A stretch of DNA of 64,000 nt from Pedobacter psychrophilus (GCF_001652725.1 NZ_LWHJ01000011.1:620001-684000); one strand, 5' to 3'; counted from the stretch's first letter, positions 55,599 through 63,948 are shown. A program made the numbers and translations. The notes: generated by a model from the letters alone, not told the origin.

Positions 55599-57269
55599 AT
55601 GAAAACAGAATCACTTTCGGTTGCGGATATTGTAGTATTCCTCACCTATTTCATCATTGTTGCAGGCTATGGCTTTTGGATTTATCGCAAAAAGAAAAGT
55701 GTAAAAAGCGATTCTAAGGATTATTTCCTGGCAGAGGGATCTTTAACTTGGTGGGCAATTGGAGCTTCATTAATTGCATCTAACATTTCTGCCGAGCAAT
55801 TTATCGGGATGAGCGGTTCTGGTTTCCAATTGGGGTTAGCCATTGCAACTTATGAGTGGATGGCAGCTATTACTTTAATTATTGTAGCCGTATTCTTTAT
55901 TCCGGTTTATCTTAAGAACAAAATTTTTACCATGCCTCAGTTCTTGAGTCAGCGCTATAATGAAACTGTAGCAATGATCATGGCTGTATTTTGGTTGCTT
56001 TTATATGTAATTGTTAATTTAACTTCTATCCTTTTCTTAGGTGCAATTGCTGTTAGTAGCATTTCAGGTATAAACTTTACAGTTTGTATGGTAGGGATGG
56101 CAGTTTTTGCGATCATCATTACTTTAGGAGGAATGAAAGTTATTGGATATACGGATGTTATCCAGGTATTCTTTTTAATATTAGGAGGTTTAGCTACTAC
56201 TTATTTAGCTTTAAATTTAGTAGCAGATCATTACGGACAATCAGGTGTGGTTTCAGGTTTCAATCTCCTGACATCGCAAGCTGGCGATCACTTTCATATG
56301 ATTTTTGATAAAACCAATGAAAATTACGTAGAGCTTCCAGGCTTAACTGTACTGATTGGTGGAATGTGGATAGTAAACTTAAATTATTGGGGATGTAATC
56401 AATACATTACTCAAAGAGCTTTAGGAGCCGATTTAAAAACGGCTAGAGGGGGAATTTTATTTGCCGCTTTCTTAAAATTATTAATGCCAGTTATTGTAGT
56501 TTTACCTGGTATAGCTGCTTATCTATTATATAAGCAAGAGGTATTTAGTACAGAAATGTTGGTGAACGGAAACGTACAAGCCGATAGAGCATATCCGGTA
56601 TTATTAAATTTATTACCTAGTGGATTAAAAGGCTTGTCTTTTGCAGCATTAACTGCAGCCGTGGTAGCTTCTTTAGCCGGTAAAGCAAATAGTATTGCTA
56701 CTATTTTCACACTTGATGTTTACAAAAAGGTTTTTAATAAAGATGCTTCAGAAAAGAGTTTAGTGCTTACGGGTAAAATAACCGTAGTGGTAGCCATGCT
56801 TTTAGCAGTTATCATCTCTCCTTTTTTAGGGATTGAAAAGGGCGGATTTAAATTTATCCAGGAATATACTGGTTTTGTTTCTCCTGGTATTTTTGCCATG
56901 TTTATATTAGGCTTCTTTTGGAAACGTACAACATCCTCGGCGGCTTTATTTGCAACCATTGGAGGTTTCATACTTTCTATAGTGCTTAAATTTTTACCAG
57001 GATGGATGGATTTATCCTTCCTATATTCAACCGGTTTTGCTGTCCCTGTAAATGGCGTTTATGAAATTCCTTTCTTAGACAGAATGGGATTTGTATTTGC
57101 ATTTGCGGTAATTGGGATGATTTTAATCAGCAGATTGGAATATAAGAACAGCCCAAATCCAAAAGGTTTAGAGGTTGATTCAAGCATGTTTAAACCAAAT
57201 GCAGGCTTTACGGTTGGTGCCGTTTTAATTATTGGTGTTTTAGTGGCTCTTTACACAGTCTTCTGGTAG
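55599..57269 (+). CDS. Sodium/solute symporter (SSS family, vSGLT-like)
   Basis: 556 residues with about 13-14 helices. ASLIASNISAEQFIGMSGSGFQLGLAIATYEWMA is the SSS signature with the Na+ and sugar-binding positions of vSGLT, and NYWGCNQYITQRALGA is the second family motif. It takes up a sugar or sugar acid driven by Na+. The place after the mannonate genes suggests a hexuronate or derived glycoside as substrate; this is inference. The gap of 281 bases before it holds the uxuA terminator and no clear promoter match. Confidence 0.93.
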   Translation: MKTESLSVADIVVFLTYFIIVAGYGFWIYRKKKSVKSDSKDYFLAEGSLTWWAIGASLIASNISAEQFIGMSGSGFQLGLAIATYEWMAAITLIIVAVFFIPVYLKNKIFTMPQFLSQRYNETVAMIMAVFWLLLYVIVNLTSILFLGAIAVSSISGINFTVCMVGMAVFAIIITLGGMKVIGYTDVIQVFFLILGGLATTYLALNLVADHYGQSGVVSGFNLLTSQAGDHFHMIFDKTNENYVELPGLTVLIGGMWIVNLNYWGCNQYITQRALGADLKTARGGILFAAFLKLLMPVIVVLPGIAAYLLYKQEVFSTEMLVNGNVQADRAYPVLLNLLPSGLKGLSFAALTAAVVASLAGKANSIATIFTLDVYKKVFNKDASEKSLVLTGKITVVVAMLLAVIISPFLGIEKGGFKFIQEYTGFVSPGIFAMFILGFFWKRTTSSAALFATIGGFILSIVLKFLPGWMDLSFLYSTGFAVPVNGVYEIPFLDRMGFVFAFAVIGMILISRLEYKNSPNPKGLEVDSSMFKPNAGFTVGAVLIIGVLVALYTVFW

Positions 57270-57291
57270 ATAGCTATTATTTAAATAGTTT

Positions 57292-57326
57292 AAAGCTAGT
57301 TTAACATAAGTTAGACTAGCTTTTTT
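57292..57326 (+). terminator. Rho-independent terminator after the symporter
   Basis: AAAGCTAGTTTAAC pairs with GTTAGACTAGCTTT (one mismatch) over a short ATAA loop, followed by a T run. Confidence 0.85.
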
Positions 57327-57426
57327 ATTTCAGTTGATTGCGTAAATTGTTCTAATAATACGGCATCATTTTAGCTAATGAAAATTACTTGAAACTTAAA
57401 CTAATAAATCTATATAATATCTTAAA

Positions 57427-57729
57427 ATGATGAAGATTGTAAAATTTTTAATGGTTCCAGCCATGCTGTTATCGTTACAAACTATGGCCCAAACAAAAAC
57501 TTCTACAGAAGGGAAAGTTGGTAAAACCATTAATAAAGTTGGAAATAAAACAGCTCAAGTTGCTGTAAAAGGAACAGCAGTTGTAGCCGATAAAAAGTAC
57601 GATGGTAAGGTTAGTGCAAATGGACAGACTGTTTACATCAATAAATACGATCATTATTACTGGGTTGATGCTAAAGGAAAGAAAGTTTATGTTACAAAAG
57701 CAAGTCTTAAGAATGCGCCTAAACACTAA
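57427..57729 (+). CDS. Small secreted basic protein of unknown function
   Basis: 100 residues with a signal peptide (FLMVPAMLLSLQTMA). The mature part starts QTKTSTEGKVGKTINKVGNKTAQVAVKG (a Lys/Thr/Val-rich repetitive stretch) and ends with a short aromatic-rich strand set (GQTVYINKYDHYYWVDAKGKKVYVTK). Probably periplasmic or outer-surface. I do not recognise the family. It precedes the two PqiA-like genes by 55 bases and could be in the same transcript. Confidence 0.68.
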   Translation: MMKIVKFLMVPAMLLSLQTMAQTKTSTEGKVGKTINKVGNKTAQVAVKGTAVVADKKYDGKVSANGQTVYINKYDHYYWVDAKGKKVYVTKASLKNAPKH

Positions 57730-57784
57730 TAAATTTTAATAACTTTCGTAGATTTATTAGATCAAAACACTAAAGACGAGCAAA

Positions 57785-59113
57785 TTGCAGCCAAAAGAAA
57801 ACCCCCGCCCGCCCAAAAAATCCTTGGTATTTAAATTAATATTAATATTTGGTTTAGCAGCTTTACTAGTTGCCGAAGGCTATTTTGGTTTTCGTTTACA
57901 CGAATTATCAAAACAGCAGGAAGAAATAAAAACTGATTATACAAATGTCAATAATATCACCTTTGGTTTATTCTCTGCAGAACAATGGCGTGATAAAATA
58001 TCAGGTATCCTAAATAAACAGGTACGTAATTTTTCATTAAATAAATATGAAAAAAGGCAACTTCAAACTGAGGTGGAAGAGGTTATTTATGCGCTAATAG
58101 ATCAGGCAGAAGCTTTAATAGAAAAAAAACCACAAACTTTTAAAGGCAAAATAAGAAAACTAGCGATAAAAAAGTTTGTTGATATGGATACCATAAAATC
58201 TCAGGTACCATCTTTTGCAAGAGCTATGATTGCAAAAATCAATAATTCTGCTAATAAAAATCAGATTAGCACTTTGGCGATGAGCAAGTTTAATGAAGTG
58301 GAGAAAACTAACGCTTATATTGATAGCACATTAACCGCAAATGATTCTACTACCAATATTTTATATAATAAATATCAGGTAAAAACTTCAGATCAATTAA
58401 ACGTTAAACTTTTAAAATCTCTGGAAAACATAAAAGCCAGCACTTATTATTACTGTTTTGCAATGCTTGCTTGTATTATTGTGGTTTTAATGCTTTGGTG
58501 GCTAATCCGCAAGCGTACCGAACTACATGCAATCATGTTTATCATGTCATTGTTATTTGCGTTTATTTTACTAGATGTTGGCTTAACCGCATCCATGATA
58601 GAAGTTGATGCCCGCATAGGTTCTTTAGATTTTGTGCTCTTAGGCGAACATGTAGTTTTTGAGAATCAGGTACTATTTTTCCAGAGCAAAAGTATATTGG
58701 ATGTGGTAGAGATTTTAATAAAACAACCAGAAATAGATTCGATTTTGGTGGGTGTGTTAATATTAGTTTTCAGTATTTTATTCCCTATTACAAAATTAAG
58801 TTCTACAGGTATTCATTTATTGGGTAAAAAGAGCATTGCAGAAAGCAAATTTGTGAGATACTTTGCATTTCAATCTGGTAAATGGAGCATGGCCGATGTA
58901 ATAGTGATTGCAATTTTAATGGTTTATATAGGCCTTAACGGTTTGTTAGAAAGTCAGTTGGCCAACCTCAACATAAAAAGTGATTTTTTAACCATTATTA
59001 CCACTAACAATACAGCACTACAACCGGGTTATATTATTTTCATCAGTTTTGTTTTATACGGATTAATGCTTTCAACCATTTTGAAATATATCACCCCGCA
59101 TGATGCACATTAA
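57785..59113 (+). CDS. PqiA-like membrane protein with large N-terminal periplasmic domain (copy 1)
   Basis: 442 residues from a TTG start. A first membrane helix (LVFKLILIFGLAALLVAEGYFGF) is followed by about 180 helical charged residues (FGLFSAEQWRDKISGIL and on) and then by four or five membrane helices. The segment FPITKLSS to RYFAFQSGKWSMADVIVIAILMVYIGLNG resembles half of a paraquat-inducible protein A domain (the WSM-DV motif). PqiA works with MCE-type PqiB in lipid transport between membranes; no MCE gene is adjacent. A close paralogue follows after 47 bases. Confidence 0.72.
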   Translation: MQPKENPRPPKKSLVFKLILIFGLAALLVAEGYFGFRLHELSKQQEEIKTDYTNVNNITFGLFSAEQWRDKISGILNKQVRNFSLNKYEKRQLQTEVEEVIYALIDQAEALIEKKPQTFKGKIRKLAIKKFVDMDTIKSQVPSFARAMIAKINNSANKNQISTLAMSKFNEVEKTNAYIDSTLTANDSTTNILYNKYQVKTSDQLNVKLLKSLENIKASTYYYCFAMLACIIVVLMLWWLIRKRTELHAIMFIMSLLFAFILLDVGLTASMIEVDARIGSLDFVLLGEHVVFENQVLFFQSKSILDVVEILIKQPEIDSILVGVLILVFSILFPITKLSSTGIHLLGKKSIAESKFVRYFAFQSGKWSMADVIVIAILMVYIGLNGLLESQLANLNIKSDFLTIITTNNTALQPGYIIFISFVLYGLMLSTILKYITPHDAH

Positions 59114-59160
59114 TAGAATTATATAAACGTAAACGTTAAAGATTTATTAAATATAAAACA

Positions 59161-60480
59161 TTGAGTACCGAACAAAAATCAACATCTACCAAAAAATTTG
59201 GCTTAGCAAGTATATTTCTCATTTTAGGGTTAAGTGTACTGCTATTTGGTGAAGCCTATTTTGGTTATCATTTACATACGCTATCTGCAAAGCAAGAAAG
59301 TATTAAAGAAGATTACAGCTTGTCCAATAATATTACATTCGGTATTTTTTCTATCGACCAATGGCGAGATAAAATTGCGACGGTTGTAAATGGGCAAGTA
59401 ACGGATTTTAAGATTACTTCTGCTCAAAAGAAATCTTTACAAACACAGGTAGAAACCGCACTTCACGGTATGATAACCAAAACAGTAAATGAGATTAATA
59501 AGCCGCAAAAATCCCTCGGTAGTAAACTAAAGAAATTTGCATTTAATAAATTTGTAGAACCTAAAGAGTTGCAGGCCTTAGTTCCGGGTTTTGCTAAAAC
59601 CATAATAGATAAGGTAAGTAGCCCGGCTAGTGTTAAGCGATTAAAAAATATCGCAACAAGCAGAATAGATAAACTAGAAAGTGAAACTTATGATAGCACT
59701 GGAGTAGTTACTGAAACGGTAACTAAAGCATTATTTAAAAAATATAATGTAACCGATGCCGCCGCCTATGATAAAGAAATAAACAGACAATTAACTGATA
59801 TAAGGGCTGTAACCTATAATTATGCCTATGGAATGTTAGGCTGCGTTTTACTCGCATTTGCGCTATGGTTTTTTATGCGGAAACAAGTTCATCTGCAAAC
59901 TATACTTTTTGTGATGTCATTATTATTTGCAATTGTGCTACTTACTGTTGGTCTTACAGCTTCTATTATAGAGGTTGAAGCCAGATTGGCATCATTAAGC
60001 TTCGCAATTATGGGACAAAAAATAGAATTTGTAAATCAAGTACTATTTTTCCAGAGCAAAAGTTTGTGGGGCGTCATTACTGCATTAATCCAACAATCTA
60101 AGCCAGATGCAATAGTTGTAGGAGTGCTATTGTTAGTTTTTGTAGTGATATTTCCGCTTTTAAGGATGATTGCCAGAGGAATACATTTGGTAGCTCCTCC
60201 GGCTTTTGCAGAAAATAAAGTGATAAGATACTTAGCGTTTCAATCCGGACATTGGGATATGGCCGATGTAATGGTAGTAGGAATTATCATGACTTATATT
60301 GGCTTAAATGGTATTCTGAAAAGTCAGCTTACTGGTTTAAATTTTAATAATGAATATTTGGTTACCCATACCGTAAACCAAACTTCCCTACAGCCAGGCT
60401 ATTTTATATTTGTAGGTTATGTTGTGGTAGCTTACACTCTATCTTATATTCTAAAACGAATTTCTCCTCATACGCATTGA
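59161..60480 (+). CDS. PqiA-like membrane protein with large N-terminal periplasmic domain (copy 2)
   Basis: 439 residues from a TTG start, paralogue of the preceding gene over its full length: shared FGxFSxxQWRDKI after the first helix, NQVLFFQSKS between later helices, RYLAFQSGHWDMADVMVVGIIMTYIGLNG with the PqiA-like motif (W-D-M in place of W-S-M) and a final LQPGYFIFVGY helix. The pair arose by tandem duplication and has diverged well. Inner-membrane location is likely; function is unknown beyond the PqiA resemblance. It is the last gene before the accessory right end. Confidence 0.72.
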   Translation: MSTEQKSTSTKKFGLASIFLILGLSVLLFGEAYFGYHLHTLSAKQESIKEDYSLSNNITFGIFSIDQWRDKIATVVNGQVTDFKITSAQKKSLQTQVETALHGMITKTVNEINKPQKSLGSKLKKFAFNKFVEPKELQALVPGFAKTIIDKVSSPASVKRLKNIATSRIDKLESETYDSTGVVTETVTKALFKKYNVTDAAAYDKEINRQLTDIRAVTYNYAYGMLGCVLLAFALWFFMRKQVHLQTILFVMSLLFAIVLLTVGLTASIIEVEARLASLSFAIMGQKIEFVNQVLFFQSKSLWGVITALIQQSKPDAIVVGVLLLVFVVIFPLLRMIARGIHLVAPPAFAENKVIRYLAFQSGHWDMADVMVVGIIMTYIGLNGILKSQLTGLNFNNEYLVTHTVNQTSLQPGYFIFVGYVVVAYTLSYILKRISPHTH

Positions 60481-60541
60481 GATTATAGTGTTTAAGTTAT
60501 TATTTTCTTAGTGTGGGAATTAGTGAATTATAGAAATAATT

Positions 60542-60624
60542 ATTTGGGCGTTTTTACACGCTTTTCACTATATCTTTTTTTCTGAAAGAAGAAAAAAAGG
60601 ATGCCGCTTCAATCGTTAACGCAA
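60542..60624 (-). repeat. Dispersed hairpin repeat, copy 2
   Basis: Inverse of copy 1 at 13819-13902: ATTTGGGCGTTTTTACACGC on the left and GTTAACGCAA on the right. The hairpin is CTTTTTTTCT, a short loop, AGAAAAAAAG, with a few extra bases in the loop. It sits just upstream of the REP array. Confidence 0.8.
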
Positions 60625-60832
60625 GAGAACCCTTTTTAGCTTAAATTTTTGCTATTTCAGCGGTCACTTAAATCTTATTAGGTTTAGATAATAATCTCGA
60701 AAAAATATTTTAATTTAAATACCCTCGCTGGTTTAAGTGTTCGCTTTTCAGCGGTCACTTAAATCTTATTAGAAATCTCAGGACTGTGTCCGGGTTTAGA
60801 TAATAATCTCTAAAAATGTTTTAATTTTAAAG

Positions 60833-60895
60833 ATGGCAACACGGTACAGATTTGGAGACAATGAAAACGCACATTTTGTAACATTTGCAGTTGTA
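60833..60895 (+). pseudogene. Truncated 5' copy of the RAYT gene (21 codons)
   Basis: Encodes the same first 21 residues as the full gene at 61146 (MATRYRFGDNENAHFVTFAV and one more) with four base differences, all silent (codons 4, 12, 17 and 20). It is cut by the next REP unit at 60901. Confidence 0.85.
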
Positions 60896-60985
60896 CCTCT
60901 CTGGTTTAAGTGTTCGCTTTTCAGCGGTCACTTAAATCTATTTAGGTTTAGAGAATAAAATTTTAAAATGTTTTAATTTTAAGAG

Positions 60986-61033
60986 ATGGCAACACGTTAT
61001 AGATTTGGAGACAATGAAAATGCACATTTTGTA
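60986..61033 (+). pseudogene. Truncated 5' copy of the RAYT gene (16 codons)
   Basis: Encodes the first 16 residues of the full gene with one silent difference (codon 5), then is cut by the next REP unit at 61041. Its unit lacks the CTCAGGAC element found in the other two. Confidence 0.85.
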
Positions 61034-61145
61034 ATCCACTCTGGTTTAAGTGTTCGCTTTTCAGCGGTCACTTAAATCTATTTAGAAATCTCAGGACTCT
61101 GTCCGGTTAAAGGCAATAATCTCGAAAAATGTTTTAATTTTAAAT

Positions 61146-61700
61146 ATGGCAACACGTTACAGATTTGGAGACAATGAAAATGCACATTTTGTAACGTTTG
61201 CAGTAGTACACTGGATTGATGTTTTTAGTAGGGAAGATTATAAAGAAATTTTAGTAGAAAGTTTAAGGTTTTGTATCAAAGAAAAAGGGTTAAATGTATA
61301 TGCTTGGGTAATTATGACAAACCATGTCAATTTAATTATAGCATGTAAAGAAGGGTTTAAGCAAGCCGATGTTTTAAGAGACCTGAAAAAATTTACGGCT
61401 AAAACAATTATTAAAGCTATTGAAGAAAATAGTAAAGAGAGTAGAAAGGATTGGATGATTTGGATGTTTAAACGGGCAGGAGCAAAAAACTCAAACAATA
61501 AAGTTTATCAATTTTGGCAACAAGATAACCATCCTATAGAATTATCAACCTTAGAAATGATACAACAAAAATTAGATTATATCCATCAAAATCCTACAAG
61601 AGCCGGAATAGTATTTGAACCCGAATATTATAAGTACAGTAGTGCTTCTGATTATCATGAAGACAAAGAAGGTTTATTGCCAATAGAGAAGATGTTTTAA
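61146..61700 (+). CDS. REP-associated tyrosine transposase (RAYT, Y1_Tnp/IS200-like) with altered HUH motif
   Basis: 184 residues, standard size for TnpA_REP proteins. Opening RYRFGDNENAHFVTFAVVHWIDVFSREDYKEILVESLRFC and AWVIMTNHVNLI place it in the Y1 family. The closing YIHQNPTRAGIVFEPEYYKYSSASDY carries the Tyr-bearing helix. The family motif is H-U-H; here it reads His-Val-Asn (CAT GTC AAT), so the second metal-binding His is lost by a single C-to-A change. RAYT proteins cut and move REP sequences as single-stranded DNA. With Asn the enzyme may be weak or inactive. It is directly behind the REP array listed above. Confidence 0.92.
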   Translation: MATRYRFGDNENAHFVTFAVVHWIDVFSREDYKEILVESLRFCIKEKGLNVYAWVIMTNHVNLIIACKEGFKQADVLRDLKKFTAKTIIKAIEENSKESRKDWMIWMFKRAGAKNSNNKVYQFWQQDNHPIELSTLEMIQQKLDYIHQNPTRAGIVFEPEYYKYSSASDYHEDKEGLLPIEKMF

Positions 61701-61704
61701 ATCT

Positions 61705-61733
61705 TACCGGACAGAGTCCTGAGTTTTCAAAAA
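61705..61733 (+). repeat. Right-end repeat of the RAYT element, copy 1
   Basis: A 29-base sequence (TACCGGACAGAGTCCTGAG, then TTTTCAAAAA) 4 bases after the transposase stop. It contains the inverse of CTCAGGACTCTGTCCGG at 61090-61106. It recurs exactly at 61805-61833. Confidence 0.85.
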
Positions 61734-61804
61734 GCATTTAAGTGATCCTATTGGAACACTTAAACGAGATAGGGGTCACTTAAATCTTATTAGGTTGTAA
61801 AACA

Positions 61805-61833
61805 TACCGGACAGAGTCCTGAGTTTTCAAAAA
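61805..61833 (+). repeat. Right-end repeat of the RAYT element, copy 2
   Basis: Exact copy of 61705-61733. Both copies are associated with AAACGAGATAGGG (61762-61774 and 61831-61843). Confidence 0.85.
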
Positions 61834-61877
61834 CGAGATAGGGTTCGTTTTTTCGTTAAAGTTGAAGACATTCTTTT

Positions 61878-62744
61878 CTACAAGGATTTAAATTTCAAAA
61901 ATTTAAATCCTTGTTCTTCGATTAACGATTGTTCGGAATCATCTGGACAAATTACTAAGAAATCCCCAACTATAAATTCCTTATACATTCTCATTTGTCG
62001 AAATAATTCTCCTAATGAAGGGATTTTAGTTTTAACTTCGATGTATATACATTCTTCATTTTCCTCGTCAGGACCACCATAAATGTAATCAACTTTCTTA
62101 TATGACTGTGTCCATTTAAGTTCGCTAATTATTCTTTTATTATAAAAATCAATACCTGAAACTGTAAGTTGCGAATAAGAAAACTTTATCATTATGTCGA
62201 TAAATCCTATAATATTTTTTGTCGAAGTATAACCAGAAGTTTTGGATATAGACTGTGAAGTTACAGGAAGTTCCCATATTCTACTTAAGACTTTAATTTT
62301 GTTTCTTTCAGGTACATCATTTGTAAAAATTGAATTTTTATTAAGGTCGATTAATGCTTTTTCACTAGTAGAAATTTTTTCCATTAAAACAAGAATCTCT
62401 TTTTCTGATTCATCTATTGTGATTTGATGAAAGTCGTATTGTTCTTTTGTTACTTTATCTTTAGATTCAGAGATTCTATTTTCTAGCCAAAGAATTCGTT
62501 CCTTAAATTTATTAATATTTGATTTTACTATTTCGGTATTACTTTCTAAAATTGAAGTGCATCTTTTCCTAAGTTCTTCCATTTTTAAATCTGAAAACTG
62601 TAATAATTGCGGATAAACTCCATAAATTATTTCTTCAGCATTCTGGTCAACCCATTTTAAAATGTCATCATGTAACGGTTTTTTTAAATCCTCATCAAAA
62701 AATCCTAATTTTTGCTGTAGTGTTTTTGCTTTTGGTTCTGCCAT
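61878..62744 (-). CDS. Coiled-coil protein with PD-(D/E)xK-like C-terminal domain
   Basis: 288 residues. The N-terminal 50 residues are globular, residues about 50-135 form a long helix with heptad-like charged repeats (EELRKRCTSILESN, NKFKERILWLENRISESKDK), and the last 120 residues carry GGPDEENEECIYIEVKTKI followed by LGELFRQMRMYKEF and FLVICPDD. This D-x(n)-E-x-K plus Q-x-R layout is typical of restriction-endonuclease-like folds. The final codons form a 16-bp perfect palindrome (61880-61895 / 61899-61914). Accessory setting and nuclease-like end suggest a defence or DNA-modifying role, as inference only. No matching family is recognised. Confidence 0.66.
   Translation of the reverse strand: MAEPKAKTLQQKLGFFDEDLKKPLHDDILKWVDQNAEEIIYGVYPQLLQFSDLKMEELRKRCTSILESNTEIVKSNINKFKERILWLENRISESKDKVTKEQYDFHQITIDESEKEILVLMEKISTSEKALIDLNKNSIFTNDVPERNKIKVLSRIWELPVTSQSISKTSGYTSTKNIIGFIDIMIKFSYSQLTVSGIDFYNKRIISELKWTQSYKKVDYIYGGPDEENEECIYIEVKTKIPSLGELFRQMRMYKEFIVGDFLVICPDDSEQSLIEEQGFKFLKFKSL
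61880..61914. repeat. Perfect 16-bp palindrome in the end of a coding region
   Basis: ACAAGGATTTAAATTT and AAATTTAAATCCTTGT, 3-base loop CAA. It encodes the C-terminal FKFLKFK of the nuclease-like protein on the minus strand, so the protein tail and a strong hairpin share the same bases. No T run follows on either side. Confidence 0.8.
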
Positions 62745-62870
62745 AATTTGTCGATTGAAAATAGAGCTAAAATTTTATTTTGTGAAGTTCATTATTCCTT
62801 ATTTGCTACTCTTAATTTTATATTTATTCATGTCTATTTCGTTAAATGATAAATTTTGTTCGGGGGGACA

Positions 62871-63008
62871 CTTACATATAACGTTTTGAAAATTTGCGCA
62901 GAAATGGCATTACTTGCAGAACCATTGTCGCACCGCAACGGACTAAATAATTAACGAAAAACTTAAGTTGAACCACCGTCAGCCATTTTTGCGCAAATTT
63001 GCTGTTAT
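62871..63008 (-). repeat. Long imperfect palindrome, attC-like, after the DUF4238 gene
   Basis: Plus-strand left arm from ATAACG (62878) to AAATGGC (62907) pairs with right arm GCCATTTTTGCGCAAATTTGCTGTTAT (62982-63008): an 18-base block (AATTTGCGCAGAAATGGC and partner) has one mismatch. About 75 bases lie between, with some inner complementarity. The right arm overlaps the TAA of the DUF4238 gene at 63005-63007. The outer boundary CTTACATATAAC (62871-62882) recurs as CTTGTATATAAC at 63949-63960. Confidence 0.6.
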
Positions 63009-63924
63009 CTGCTGGCATATTCTTCAAATCTGTAGATAACATTAAAAACAGTCAAATTAATTGGAGTTTCGTTATTTTTTTCTTTGGCTTTTATGTAATT
63101 TCCGACTATATGTTCTAAATATTTTAAATCTGCGCATGCTACATTTCTTTCACATAAATCTAACATTGAGATATCTCTAGCTGTTGAGAAATCATTTAAA
63201 AAAGAGTTGACATTTTCATCACTTCCTTTATCAATAAATGTTTGTATTTTTTTTAAATCAATCCTGGTTGAATGAATTAAAGTTAAATCTTTCATTACAG
63301 GAAAAACAAAATCTTCAAATAGTAAATCGCTGTTAATTGTTGCTTCGTTAAAAGGGCAGTCACTGATAAAAGAAGGGATATTTGTGTTTAATAAGAAAGT
63401 TTTGTTAAATATATTTTTGAAGTCATCTTTAAATCTTATTGGTTGCATTGCTAGCAAAATCCTTTTCAATTCTTGATGCATATCGGTATTGAAAATTTTT
63501 TCCAAATTAATTTTTAATCTTTCTTCATTTTCATCTTTAAAACCAAGACCAAGGTCATCAACGCTGAAAAAATCTTTAGCATTTTAAAAGATTCATCATA
63601 TTGCCTAACTCGCCATTTGGACAAGTAAGCTAATGAAATTAAAGACTTTAATATTTTGCCGTCAAATATCTTCTTAGTTGTTATTTCTGTTAAAACTCCA
63701 GCAAAGTAAGAATCATATTCAGAGTAAATTTTTTCAACAAAATCATCATTTTCTCCAACTAAATTTTTAAAAGTATTCCTATCTTTTTGAACAAATAAAT
63801 TTTCGGTTGAACTTTCATAAAATCTATTCTCAATTTTATCATAAACATATAATTTCCCATTGTCATTTGTGAAATGTCTCATTAAAAATTGAGGAACGTA
63901 ATGATGTCGTTTGGATTTATTCAT
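63005..63924 (-). pseudogene. DUF4238 protein gene, split by a frameshift
   Basis: The first part (63924 down to about 63575) begins MNKSKRHHYVPQFLMRHF, the clear DUF4238 opening, and runs in frame to a stop at 63514. The rest of the family's sequence (NLEKIFNTDMHQELKRIL, then TNIPSFISDCPFNEA with the PFxSSDxP-like block) continues in another frame to 63005. Adding one base near the T6/A-rich tract (minus strand, plus 63567-63580) joins them as ...ESFKMLK(D/I)FFSVDDLGLGFKDENEERLK. Either a real one-base loss or a homopolymer read error. DUF4238 proteins often sit in defence or mobile regions; function is unknown. Confidence 0.82.
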
Positions 63925-63948
63925 GAATTCGGGAATGCTTGCAGATAA

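Larger units (their letters stand above)
60655..61833 (+). mobile_element. RAYT/REP element: tandem REP array, transposase gene and right-end repeats
   Basis: Four REP copies precede the transposase gene: a partial one (60655-60675) and three full 39-base copies (60728-60766, 60901-60939, 61041-61079), each beginning CTGGTTTAAGTGTTCGC. They fold as TTTAAGTG / CACTTAAA with an inner CGCT/AGCG stem and TTTC loop. After each REP there is a leader and an ATG GCA ACA CG start of the transposase. Element CTCAGGACTCTGTCCGG at 61090-61106 (variant at 60777-60793) recurs as its reverse complement at 61707-61723 and 61807-61823, giving terminal inverted repeats. The downstream flank also contains further TTTAAGTG and CACTTAAA arms. 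Confidence 0.88.

Noticed and set aside
60655-61145. CRISPR array
   Set aside because: Repeat units contain hairpin plus the start of a gene, spacing differs (173 and 140 bases), and the intervening segments are homologous to each other and not unique spacers.
62662-62889. Plus-strand frame of 75 codons over the start of the nuclease-like gene
   Set aside because: Overlaps the coding start and the palindrome region; hydrophobic stretch comes from AT-rich spacer.
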